Made by a program: the position numbers and the translations under genes. A stretch of 29,563 nt of DNA, taken from contig CAWFFJ010000007.1 of assembly GCA_963814875.1 (NCBI GenBank), forward strand, positions 1-29,563, in the 5' to 3' direction. Of the stretch, positions 19,754 to 28,016 are shown piece after piece. The stretch is from CAVSIS01 sp963814875 (lineage in GTDB: Bacteria > Acidobacteriota > Thermoanaerobaculia > Thermoanaerobaculales > Sulfomarinibacteraceae). Position 1 is the first letter of the stretch, and every line of letters starts with the position of its first letter. Below the pieces are notes generated by a model. It had not been told where the DNA came from and searched no databases. It saw only the letters and a program-made list of their open reading frames with translations.

Positions 19754-22345
19754 CTACCGAGCTCCCTCGACGCGATAGAGCTTCGAGCGGTAGTACCAGG
19801 AGGCGTATGCCACCGATTGCTGGTTGTCGCCCAGGGCGACGCCGAGGATGGAGACCAAGCCGGCGCGGTCTTCCGGAGCCACCAGCAGAGCCGTCTCGCG
19901 CAGACCTGTCGCCACGTCGATCCGGTCCACCGTGGTGGGGATCTCCGCGCGGTGGAAAAAGTAGACGGCACTGCCGTCCGGGCTCCAGCGGACGAAGACG
20001 TCATCGGATGTGATCGCGGCCAGCGGCTGGGGCACACCGCCACCCGAGAGCGGAAAGATCGTCCAGCCGGACGGGCTCTCGGTCAGGAAACCCTTGCCGT
20101 CGGGTGACGGGGCACAGACCCGGACCCCCTCCGGACCCACCGCCTCCATCGTGCCGGCGGTGGGATCGATCAGAAAGCAACTCGGGGGGTGGCCCGGAAG
20201 GTTGCCGCCGACCAGCAGGCGGTCCTCGCCTCGCAGCCACCACGCCTGGGATACGTTCTCGAACCCCCCGGGATCGAGGCGCACAGGCTGGCCTGCGCCC
20301 ACCGGGTACGAAACGACACGGGGAGGCGTGCTGGGCACCACCGCGAGCACGCGCCGGCCGTCTGCCGAGAAGGCCTGGCCGGCCCCCTCGCCGAGACTGA
20401 CGATGCCGCCGCCCGCTGTCGGCCGCAAGCAGACTGAGTAGTTGGCCCCGGCGTGGCTACTCTGGTCGGTGAACATCAGGGTCTTCGCGTCCGCCGACAG
20501 AACCGGCGCGACACCACTGTTCAACCACGAGAGGTCGCTCTGGGCGCCAGCGGCGGTACGAAAGCTCAACTGCGTCGGGAAATCATCCTGGGTCACCGCC
20601 CAGGTGCCGTCGCGCGCGATGTCGTGGAGGATCAGATCGCCAGCGCCCTCGAGCGCGCGCCAGGCGCGTCCCTCGAGATCGACGCCGAAGATGGCGAGGG
20701 CGCTTCCCGATTTCGTGGCGCTGAAGTACAGACGAGCGCCATCCGGCGACCACGCCAGGCCCTCCACCGCCCAGTACCCACCGCTCAACACCCGGGCGTG
20801 GCCGTCGAGATCGACGACGTCGACCGATCCGCGGTCGTCGAATCTCGAAGGGTGCTCCATGAAGGCGATCCGATCGCCGCCCGGCGAGACCCGAGGGTCG
20901 CTCAAGTAGCCTGACGACTCGTAGAGCACCGTGCCAATGGGGAGCTCGAGACGGTCCCTGCCCCCGACGTCGCGGATGACGGCGAGCTCGCTGCCGTCGG
21001 GTGTCCAGTCGGCCTCACGGACGCTCTCCAGCAGATCGCGGGGAGTTCCCCCTTCGAGTGGCATGCGGGCCAGGGTCCCCGTGAACAGTCGATGATGACC
21101 GGTGTAGACCGCGTGATCGAGCACCGCCAGCTCGCCGCGCGAGGAGACGGCGAGCAGGTGGACGCCCTGCAAGCCAAGGGGCTGCGGAGCGGGGGAGCCG
21201 GGGCGGATGACGAACAGCTCCGGCTCATTGCCTTCGAGCGCTGCGCTGACCACGGTGGTCTGGCCATCGGGCATGAAGCGGGCGGCGAAGATGGCCTGCG
21301 TGTCGTAGCTCTGAAGTTGGTAGGACACTTCGCGTGGCGTCTCGCTGCCCGCCTGCTGGCGGTGGGCGAGCAGACCAACTGCGAGCCCGAGCAGGGCTCC
21401 CGCCGTCCACGCCAGCAGTGGGTGGCGGAGGAACGAGCGCGACGGTCGGACCGCTGTCGCGACCCCCTCCTCGAGCCGGCCGCCGAGCACGTCGTCAAGC
21501 ACGATGCGAGCGTCGGCGATGTCGTGCAGGCGGTTCGTCGGATTGCGCTCGAGACAGCGGCGCAGCAGCCGGCGGATTGCCGGCGGCGTCGACTCAGGCA
21601 GCGATTCGAAATCAACCTTGCATTGCAGCACCCGCGCGAGGGTGTCGGGCACCGAATCACCTTCGAACAACCGCTGGCCGGTGAGCATCTCGAACAGCAC
21701 GACACCGAACGCCCAGATGTCGGCGCGCTTATCGACCGTGAATCCCTTGGCCTGCTCCGGCGCCATGTAAGCCGCCGTGCCCAGGATCATCCCCATCTGC
21801 GTCGCGCTGAGCGACAGCGTCGGCGACGCCGCGAGCTGCGACGCGGAGCCCGGTCCGGAAGCGGCGCTCGCCGGGTCGAGCGCCTTGGCGAGCCCAAAGT
21901 CGAGCACCTTGACCGTGCCGTCGGAACGGAGCTTGATGTTCGCCGGCTTGAGGTCGCGGTGGATGATTCCTTTCTGGTGGGCTTCCTCGAGTGCTTCCGC
22001 GATCTGGCGAGCGACAGACAGAGATTCACTGAGGGGTATCGATCCGGATTCCAACCGCTCTGCGAGGGTCGGGCCCTCGACCAGTTCCATCACCAGTGCA
22101 AGTGTGCCGGCGGACTCTTCGAGGCCGAAAATCGAGGCGATATTCGGATGATGGAGCTGCGCGAGCAACTTCGCCTCGCGCCCGAATCTCGCCAGGCGCT
22201 CCTTGTCTTCGGTGAATGCCGCCGGTAGGACTTTGATTGCGACCTGGCGCTCGAGCTTCGTGTCGGTGGCGCGATAGACCTCCGCCATGCCGCCCTCGCC
22301 CAGTTTGGCGGTGATCTCGTAGGGGCCGAGGCGTCGTCCGATCAT
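19754..22345 (-). CDS. Ser/Thr protein kinase with TM helix and divergent propeller sensor
   Basis: This 863-aa protein starts at the ATG at 22345 (IGRRLGPYEITAKLGEGGM), the family-typical start. A GTG at 22390 that overlaps the upstream gene by 11 bases would add 15 residues; neither has a strong ribosome binding site. The kinase domain spans 9-290: GEGGMAEVY (16-24), VAIK lysine 38, HRDLKPAN (129-136), DFG (149-151), MAPEQ (194-198). A TM helix lies at about 308-328. The extracytoplasmic half is a propeller with degenerate blades (ARFMPDGQTTVVSA, DWTPDGSELAVI, AWSPDGARLYFSA, RWSPDGSAVYFFHR). It belongs to the same subgroup as the 22380-24971 sensor and differs from the classical PD40 sensors on either side. 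It lies within the minus-strand kinase array. Confidence 0.9.
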   Translation of the reverse strand: MIGRRLGPYEITAKLGEGGMAEVYRATDTKLERQVAIKVLPAAFTEDKERLARFGREAKLLAQLHHPNIASIFGLEESAGTLALVMELVEGPTLAERLESGSIPLSESLSVARQIAEALEEAHQKGIIHRDLKPANIKLRSDGTVKVLDFGLAKALDPASAASGPGSASQLAASPTLSLSATQMGMILGTAAYMAPEQAKGFTVDKRADIWAFGVVLFEMLTGQRLFEGDSVPDTLARVLQCKVDFESLPESTPPAIRRLLRRCLERNPTNRLHDIADARIVLDDVLGGRLEEGVATAVRPSRSFLRHPLLAWTAGALLGLAVGLLAHRQQAGSETPREVSYQLQSYDTQAIFAARFMPDGQTTVVSAALEGNEPELFVIRPGSPAPQPLGLQGVHLLAVSSRGELAVLDHAVYTGHHRLFTGTLARMPLEGGTPRDLLESVREADWTPDGSELAVIRDVGGRDRLELPIGTVLYESSGYLSDPRVSPGGDRIAFMEHPSRFDDRGSVDVVDLDGHARVLSGGYWAVEGLAWSPDGARLYFSATKSGSALAIFGVDLEGRAWRALEGAGDLILHDIARDGTWAVTQDDFPTQLSFRTAAGAQSDLSWLNSGVAPVLSADAKTLMFTDQSSHAGANYSVCLRPTAGGGIVSLGEGAGQAFSADGRRVLAVVPSTPPRVVSYPVGAGQPVRLDPGGFENVSQAWWLRGEDRLLVGGNLPGHPPSCFLIDPTAGTMEAVGPEGVRVCAPSPDGKGFLTESPSGWTIFPLSGGGVPQPLAAITSDDVFVRWSPDGSAVYFFHRAEIPTTVDRIDVATGLRETALLVAPEDRAGLVSILGVALGDNQQSVAYASWYYRSKLYRVEGAR

Positions 22346-22379
22346 CGGTGTCGCCGTCCGAAGGGCTGAATGTGGCCGT

Positions 22380-24971
22380 TCATCGGCCACCGTCCGCGAC
22401 GACGAGTGAGCTCTTGGCGCCGCGAAATCGCATCAAGAAGTAGCGAGCGTCGGTCGACGCTCGCAGCACGCCGTAGAGCCCTTGGGCCGAGCCGGTCGGC
22501 TTCCACTCGACCACCAGCGTGCGCGCGCCCGTTGTCAGATCGAGTCGCTCGAGCCGCGCCGGAATGGTCTGGTCCCACACGAAGATCGCGTCGCTCGCCG
22601 ACGACCAAGCGACTGGGATGTCACCGGCGACCGCTCCCGGGATCTCCTTGCGCTCGCCGCTTTCGCTCGAATAGCGACCCAAAATCCCATCAGCGTTGGC
22701 TGCAACCAGAGACTTGCCATCGGGCGAGAGCCGCACCAGGCGGACTCCCTCTGGTGTCGCCGCGCGGGGTAGCTCGGTTGCCGCGAGATCAAAGATGAAG
22801 GCGCGGGCTCCCTCACCTGGACGCTGGCCGAGAAACGCACCGGTCTCGCCGTCGGCGGTGAAGGTCAGAGGTTCGAGCGGGCTGTCGACCTGCGGCTCGA
22901 TGTCGCCAAGATCGTAAAGCCGGGGTTCACCCGGTCCCGTCGGCACGGCGTGGAGCTTGTTTCGGTCGCGCGACAGAGTGGCGAAGAACGCCCAGCGTCC
23001 GTCTGGGGTGACCCCGATCGCCCAACCCGCGGCGAGGTCGATCTCCGGGCCGGCTTGGTGCCGATAGTAGACGCGGAATTCCCCATCCACCAGTCGCCCA
23101 ACGTCTGTGCCGACGACGATGTCGCCATCATCCGAGATCCCGTCGATGGTCGCCGCTCCCGGACTCGACGCCGGGGTGAACTCCCCCTGCGCCAGCCGGC
23201 CCTCGACCGAGACCACGTACGAGTCGCTCGTCAGGAGGATTGCTCCGTTGCGCGCCACGTCCTGCACGCGGACCGGTGTCACCGTGCGCAGCAGGACATG
23301 CCGCGCCCCGTCGCTTCCGAAACTGGCGACATACCCCCCGTCCAGCGAGGAGCCGTAGGAAGCCAGAACCTCACTACCGTCAGCAGACCATGCAACACCT
23401 TGGAGGGAGTTGAGCGACCCGGAAATCCGCTGCGGAACCTGGCCGGGCTCGATGACGGTGACGAAGCCCAGATCGTCCGCTGCGATGGGATGGTCGGCGA
23501 AGGCGACGCGGCGGCCGTCGCCGGAGATCCGCGGCGCCGAGATCCAGCCGTCGGTGCGGTAGAGGACCGTGCCGACCGGGTACTCGAGCCGCTGTCCGGT
23601 ACCGTCGGCGCGCACCACCGCAAAAGCCGATCCGTCGGCGGTGATGTCGGCGTCGTAGACGTCGTCGAGCAGGGCTCGCGGCACGCCACCGGCGAGCGCC
23701 GCCCGCGCCAGGGTGCCGATTCGCAGCCAACTGCCCAAATGGTGGCGATCGAGGATCAGCGCCATCTCTCCGTTGGCGGTGATGCCAACGATGTCGGCTC
23801 CAGGAACGTCGAGCGGGCGGGAAACGGTCGCATCGGAGCGGGTGGAATAGAGCGCCACCGGGGCGCCGTCCCGAACTTCGCCGTAGACGATCGTGGTCCC
23901 GTCCGGCGCAAAGCGCGCGCTGTGGATGTAGCCTTGCTCGAGCGAGAGCACGTGATACTCGGGCGCCGCGGAAGCGACGGGCCGCAGCTGCCGGGCAACT
24001 CCGAGACCGGCCAGCGCTCCGAGCAGCAGCCACCCGAGCACTCTCCACCACCGCCGCACCTCACCCGGGGCCTCGACTGCAGCTCCCGGAGAGCGTGCTG
24101 GTTCATCGTCCTCGCCGCGAGCGACTTCAGCGAGCACGATGCGGGCCTCGCCGATATCGCGCAGCCGGTTCTTCGGCTGGCGCTCGAGGCAGCGACGCAT
24201 GAGCGCGAGCAGCCCGATCGGCGTCGAGGACGGCAGGGCGTCGAGGTCGACCTCGCGCGTCAGGACGGCCGCGAGGACGTCGCTCACCGTCTCACCCTCG
24301 AACAGCGGCCGCCCCGTGAGCATCTCCCACAGCACCGCGCCAAACGCCCAGATGTCGGCCCGCTTGTCGACCGGCTTGCCGCGCGCCTGCTCCGGCGACA
24401 TGTAGGCCGCTGTACCGAGGAGGACCCCGGCCGCGGTGGCGTGGTGGGTCACGGTCGGCGACAGCGACAGTCCCGAGTCGCCCGTCGGGGCGTCCCACGC
24501 CTTGGCGAGCCCGAAGTCGAGCACCTTCACGGTGCCGTCGGGTCGGATCCTCACGTTCGCGGGTTTGAGGTCGCGGTGCACGATGCCGGCGTCGTGGGCC
24601 GCTTCCAGCGCCTCGGCGATCTGGCGCGCGATCGACACCGCCTCGCCGACCGGCACCGGCCCACGGGCGATCACCTCGTCGAGCCCCTCGCCCTCGACCA
24701 GCTCCATCACCAGGACGTGCCGACCGTCGAGGTGCTCGAGGCCGTACAGGGTCGCGATGTTGGGATGGTTGAGCGATGCGAGGATCCTGGCCTCGCGCTC
24801 GAAGCGGGCGAGGCGCTCGGAGTCCGCGGCGAAGTCCGGGGGCAGCAGCTTGAGCGCAACCCCACGTCCAAGACGGGTGTCCGTGGCCCGCCACACCTCC
24901 CCCATCCCGCCTTCGCCCAGTTTGGCGGTGATCTCGTAAGCGCCGAGGCAGGTGCCGGGCTCCAAACTCAT
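22380..24971 (-). CDS. Ser/Thr protein kinase with TM helix and divergent propeller sensor
   Basis: This is an 863-aa protein. The ATG at 24971 overlaps the stop of the preceding kinase as ATGA, a sign of translational coupling. The kinase domain spans 12-290: GEGGMG (19-24), Lys41, HRDLKPAN (132-139), DFG (152-154), MSPEQ (191-195). TM at about 309-326 (WRVLGWLLLGALAGLGVA). The sensor propeller has units such as ARFAPDGTTIVYGEVRDG, DADITADGSAFAVVRADG, AWSADGSEVLASYG and VTPDGRWAFFATL. Over about 470 bp (24245-24714) its kinase core is about 97% identical to the next kinase upstream (26911-27380), with no gaps. Beyond this block the two proteins, and especially their sensors, diverge strongly. 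This points to recent duplication or gene conversion of the catalytic core. Confidence 0.9.
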   Translation of the reverse strand: MSLEPGTCLGAYEITAKLGEGGMGEVWRATDTRLGRGVALKLLPPDFAADSERLARFEREARILASLNHPNIATLYGLEHLDGRHVLVMELVEGEGLDEVIARGPVPVGEAVSIARQIAEALEAAHDAGIVHRDLKPANVRIRPDGTVKVLDFGLAKAWDAPTGDSGLSLSPTVTHHATAAGVLLGTAAYMSPEQARGKPVDKRADIWAFGAVLWEMLTGRPLFEGETVSDVLAAVLTREVDLDALPSSTPIGLLALMRRCLERQPKNRLRDIGEARIVLAEVARGEDDEPARSPGAAVEAPGEVRRWWRVLGWLLLGALAGLGVARQLRPVASAAPEYHVLSLEQGYIHSARFAPDGTTIVYGEVRDGAPVALYSTRSDATVSRPLDVPGADIVGITANGEMALILDRHHLGSWLRIGTLARAALAGGVPRALLDDVYDADITADGSAFAVVRADGTGQRLEYPVGTVLYRTDGWISAPRISGDGRRVAFADHPIAADDLGFVTVIEPGQVPQRISGSLNSLQGVAWSADGSEVLASYGSSLDGGYVASFGSDGARHVLLRTVTPVRVQDVARNGAILLTSDSYVVSVEGRLAQGEFTPASSPGAATIDGISDDGDIVVGTDVGRLVDGEFRVYYRHQAGPEIDLAAGWAIGVTPDGRWAFFATLSRDRNKLHAVPTGPGEPRLYDLGDIEPQVDSPLEPLTFTADGETGAFLGQRPGEGARAFIFDLAATELPRAATPEGVRLVRLSPDGKSLVAANADGILGRYSSESGERKEIPGAVAGDIPVAWSSASDAIFVWDQTIPARLERLDLTTGARTLVVEWKPTGSAQGLYGVLRASTDARYFLMRFRGAKSSLVVADGGR

Positions 24972-27628
24972 GGCGTCCGCGCCTCTTCGACCCTGCGCTG
25001 GACTTCGGCGAACCAGTTGACGACGACGTCGAGCCGGGTCTGCGCGCCGGGGTTCGGATCTTCCACGACCAGGAACCGTTTGCCGTCGCGAGCGACGTCG
25101 AACACGAGGATGCGGTGGTTTTCGAACAGCACCTTCGGCTCGCCGACGACGATCTCGTCACCCTGGGCGCTGACCGGCGCCGCCAGGAGCTGCGGTCCGG
25201 CAAGGAAGAAGATCTCGTTGCCGGCCGGGGACCAGACAGGAGCCGTCCCGCCGTCGACCGAGACCTGCCACTTGCGATCCTCGCCGCTCGCCGGCCGAAC
25301 GTAGATCTCCGGACGCCCTGACTCCCGGGACTGATAGACGAGCCAGCGGTCGTCCGGCGAGAAGCCGGCGTTCTCCCAGTCCAGTAAGGACGATTGAAGG
25401 AGCTTCTGCGGTGGGTCCTGCGGGTGACTCAGGTCGTGGATCAGGAACTCGTTCGAGCCGTCCAACGGAAACCGAAGCGTGAGAAGATGCGATCCGTCCC
25501 TGGACGACGCGTAGGGATCTTCGGTGGCGTCCGCCGGGATCACGAGCTCAGGCTCCCCGCTGTCGTCGGTCGCTTTCGAGAAGACCTGGTAGTTCGTCCC
25601 CTGCTCGTAGCCGAAGTAGAGCCGGCGCCCGTCGGACGACCACGTCGGGATCTCCGCCCTCCGAGCGAGAGTCAACCTGCTCAAGGAAAGTCTCTTGAGA
25701 TCGAGGATCGAAATTCCGTTGCCGATGTTGAGCGCGGCCCGATCATTCGACGGAGAGAGGGAGACGAAGTTGTAGCCCGCGGCTGCGACCTTCAGGGGCT
25801 CGCTCCGACCGTTGCGATCGACCCAGGACAGGATGTAGGCGGCGCCTGAAACGTCGGCAGGAGCGCTCACCAGGATGCCCGTTCGCGAGACGTCGACCTC
25901 GGCGACGCCGAGCGGGCTGACGAAGACGTTGCGCGCGACCTCGACCGGCGGGCCGCTGACCGCAAGCGACTGGACGTCGAGACCAACAGCGTAGAGGCCT
26001 CCGGCCCGGGCGTAGACGAGCTGTCCGGTCGGCAGGAAGCGCGGCGACGTGCCTCCGCGGACGAGGACCTTGCGCTCCCCGGACTCGATCCGTTCGGCCA
26101 CGATCGTCGCCTCGTCCCAGTCCTCGCCGTAACCGACCGCGTAGAGGAGCACCTTGCCACCGGGCAGGAGCTCCGGCCAGCGGTGCTGCAGCTCGCCCTC
26201 GTCCGTGCGGATCGTGGTGACCGCCTGCACCGCTCCGCCCGCGGCCGGGATGCGCGAGACCGGGACGTACTGGTTTGGGACGAAGAGGATCGATCCGTCG
26301 TCGGCCCACACGGCGCCGCGGATGAAGGGCGCGTCGGCGAGCACAATCGGCGCGCCGCCGGCGAGAGCGACCTTCTCGAGCTTCGGACCGGCGGCGAAGC
26401 CGACCCACTTGCCGTCCGGCGAGAAGAACGGCGCCTGCGCACCATCCGTGCCCGGGATCCTGGTGGCGACTTCGGAATCGAGCGAGCGGAGCCGCAGCTC
26501 AGTGGTCGCCCCCTTCTCTACAACGTAGACCAGCTTCGATCCATCGGGCGAGATCGCGAACCCGCGCTGGCCGGCAGAGCTGTTCTGCTCGAGCCGCTCT
26601 CCCTGCGGCGGCACGAACTGGAAGCGCAGCACCGGCTGCGCGACCGGACCCGACCACAGCGCCGGCCGTGCGAGGAGTATCGCCAGCGCGGCGACGACGA
26701 CCGAGGCGCCGGCAATCAGCCAGGGCGTGCGGGTGGGTGCCCTCGTCGCGGTGGAGGCTGTAGCAGCCGGCTCGGACCGACCGGACAGCACCTCGTCGAT
26801 CACAATCCGCGCGTCGGCGATGTCGTGCAGGCGGTTCTTCGGATTGCGCTCGAGACAGCGGTGCAGCAACGCCCGGATCGACGGCGGCGTCGCTTCCGGT
26901 AACGCGCCATGGTCGACCTCGCGCGTCAGGACGGCCGCGAGGACGTCGCTCACCGTCTCGCCCTCGAACAGCGGCCGCCCCGTGAGCATCTCCCACAGCA
27001 CCGCGCCAAACGCCCAGATGTCGGCGCGCTTGTCGACCGGCCTGCCGCGCGCCTGCTCCGGCGACATGTAGGCCGCTGTACCGAGGAGGACCCCGGCCGC
27101 GGTGGCGTGGTGGGTCAAGGTCGGCGACAGCGACAGTCCCGAGTCGCCCGTCGGGGCGTCCCACGCCTTGGCGAGGCCGAAATCGAGCACCTTCACGGTG
27201 CCGTCGGGTCGGATCCTGACGTTGGCGGGCTTGAGGTCGCGGTGGACGATGCCGGCGTCGTGGGCCGCCTCCAGCGCCTCGGCGATCTGGCGGGCGATCG
27301 ACACCGCCTCGTCGACCGGCACCGGCCCCCGGGCGATCACCTCGTCGAGCCCCTCGCCCTCGACCAGCTCCATCACCAGGACGTGGTTGCCGCCGAGGTG
27401 CTCGAGGCCGTACAGGGTGGCGATGTTGGGATGGTTGAGGGAAGCCAGCAGCTTCGCCTCTCGCTCGAAGCGGGCGTGGCGGTCAGGGTCCGCGGCGAAG
27501 TCCTCAGGAAGCGCCTTGAGCGCGACCTCACGACCGAGGCGGGTATCGGTCGCCCGCCACACCTCCCCCATGCCGCCGGCTCCGAGTGCGGCGGTGATGC
27601 GGTAGTGAGCGAGCGTCGTCCCGATCAC
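24968..27628 (-). CDS. Ser/Thr protein kinase with TM helix and PD40 beta-propeller sensor
   Basis: This is an 886-aa protein. The start is the GTG at 27628, which overlaps the upstream TGA as GTGA and gives the family N-terminus IGTTLAHYRITAALGAGGMG. The open frame extends to 28231, but that part only shadows upstream genes. The kinase domain spans 9-285: GAGGMG (16-21), Lys38, HRDLKPAN (129-136), DFG (149-151), MSPEQ (188-192). TM at about 302-320 (PWLIAGASVVVAALAILLA). The classical PD40 propeller begins with FAISPDGSKLVYVV and PFFSPDGKWVGFAAG, then TWSSDGRRLYFGYE, GFSPDDRWLVYQS and VWSPAGNEIFFLAG, and closes with DVARDGKRFLVVEDP and VVNWFAEVQRRV. It appears complete and intact, and it is the best model for repairing the frameshifted 16903-19617 gene. 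Confidence 0.93.
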   Translation of the reverse strand: MIGTTLAHYRITAALGAGGMGEVWRATDTRLGREVALKALPEDFAADPDRHARFEREAKLLASLNHPNIATLYGLEHLGGNHVLVMELVEGEGLDEVIARGPVPVDEAVSIARQIAEALEAAHDAGIVHRDLKPANVRIRPDGTVKVLDFGLAKAWDAPTGDSGLSLSPTLTHHATAAGVLLGTAAYMSPEQARGRPVDKRADIWAFGAVLWEMLTGRPLFEGETVSDVLAAVLTREVDHGALPEATPPSIRALLHRCLERNPKNRLHDIADARIVIDEVLSGRSEPAATASTATRAPTRTPWLIAGASVVVAALAILLARPALWSGPVAQPVLRFQFVPPQGERLEQNSSAGQRGFAISPDGSKLVYVVEKGATTELRLRSLDSEVATRIPGTDGAQAPFFSPDGKWVGFAAGPKLEKVALAGGAPIVLADAPFIRGAVWADDGSILFVPNQYVPVSRIPAAGGAVQAVTTIRTDEGELQHRWPELLPGGKVLLYAVGYGEDWDEATIVAERIESGERKVLVRGGTSPRFLPTGQLVYARAGGLYAVGLDVQSLAVSGPPVEVARNVFVSPLGVAEVDVSRTGILVSAPADVSGAAYILSWVDRNGRSEPLKVAAAGYNFVSLSPSNDRAALNIGNGISILDLKRLSLSRLTLARRAEIPTWSSDGRRLYFGYEQGTNYQVFSKATDDSGEPELVIPADATEDPYASSRDGSHLLTLRFPLDGSNEFLIHDLSHPQDPPQKLLQSSLLDWENAGFSPDDRWLVYQSRESGRPEIYVRPASGEDRKWQVSVDGGTAPVWSPAGNEIFFLAGPQLLAAPVSAQGDEIVVGEPKVLFENHRILVFDVARDGKRFLVVEDPNPGAQTRLDVVVNWFAEVQRRVEEARTP

Positions 27629-28011
27629 TGCGCGTTGTCCTCGTCGACGATCCGCCGGACGGTGCGGACGCGGGTGGTGCGCAGACCCTCGGCGAACTCG
27701 ATGTACAGCCCCGGCGCCGCGATCAGCTCGGTGAACAGCGCGTGCCCGCCGGCGGTGCAGCCCAGGATCTCGACCGTCGTCGGACCGCGGCCCTCGCGCT
27801 CGAACCAGCCGCCGCTGACCTCGAACCGGCCGTCGCCGCGGGCGACCAGCGAGTACACCGAGTTCCTGGTCGAGACGATCACCCGGTCGCCGCTCGCGAG
27901 ATCCCTTCGGCGCACCCCACCGACGGTCTTCGCGACCGCGGTCAGGGCGTCGATCGGGATCGCCTTGAGCGGCCTGGCGCGTGGGTGGACTCCGCTGGGA
28001 GGTCCGGTCAT
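27625..28011 (-). CDS. conserved-looking 128-aa protein within the kinase operon
   Basis: This is a 128-aa protein from the ATG at 28011, with AGGTGAG four bases upstream that also contains the stop of the preceding gene (gap of five bases). It overlaps the next kinase start as GTGA. It has no signal peptide or TM. The middle is predicted beta-rich: GDRVIVSTRNSVYSLVARG, RFEVSGGWFEREG, VEILGCTAGGHALFTELI, PGLYIEFAEGLRTTRVRTV. I recall similar small proteins with GGWFxxxG and the TTRIRxV ending from related genomes, but no named domain. Coupling on both sides to kinase genes suggests a shared regulatory role, or simple hitchhiking in the operon. Function is unknown. Confidence 0.75.
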   Translation of the reverse strand: MTGPPSGVHPRARPLKAIPIDALTAVAKTVGGVRRRDLASGDRVIVSTRNSVYSLVARGDGRFEVSGGWFEREGRGPTTVEILGCTAGGHALFTELIAAPGLYIEFAEGLRTTRVRTVRRIVDEDNAQ

Positions 28012-28016
28012 CGGGC

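Noticed and set aside
19618..20043. N-terminal extension of the frameshifted kinase
   Set aside because: It overlaps the end of the upstream kinase gene and has no similarity to kinase N-termini.
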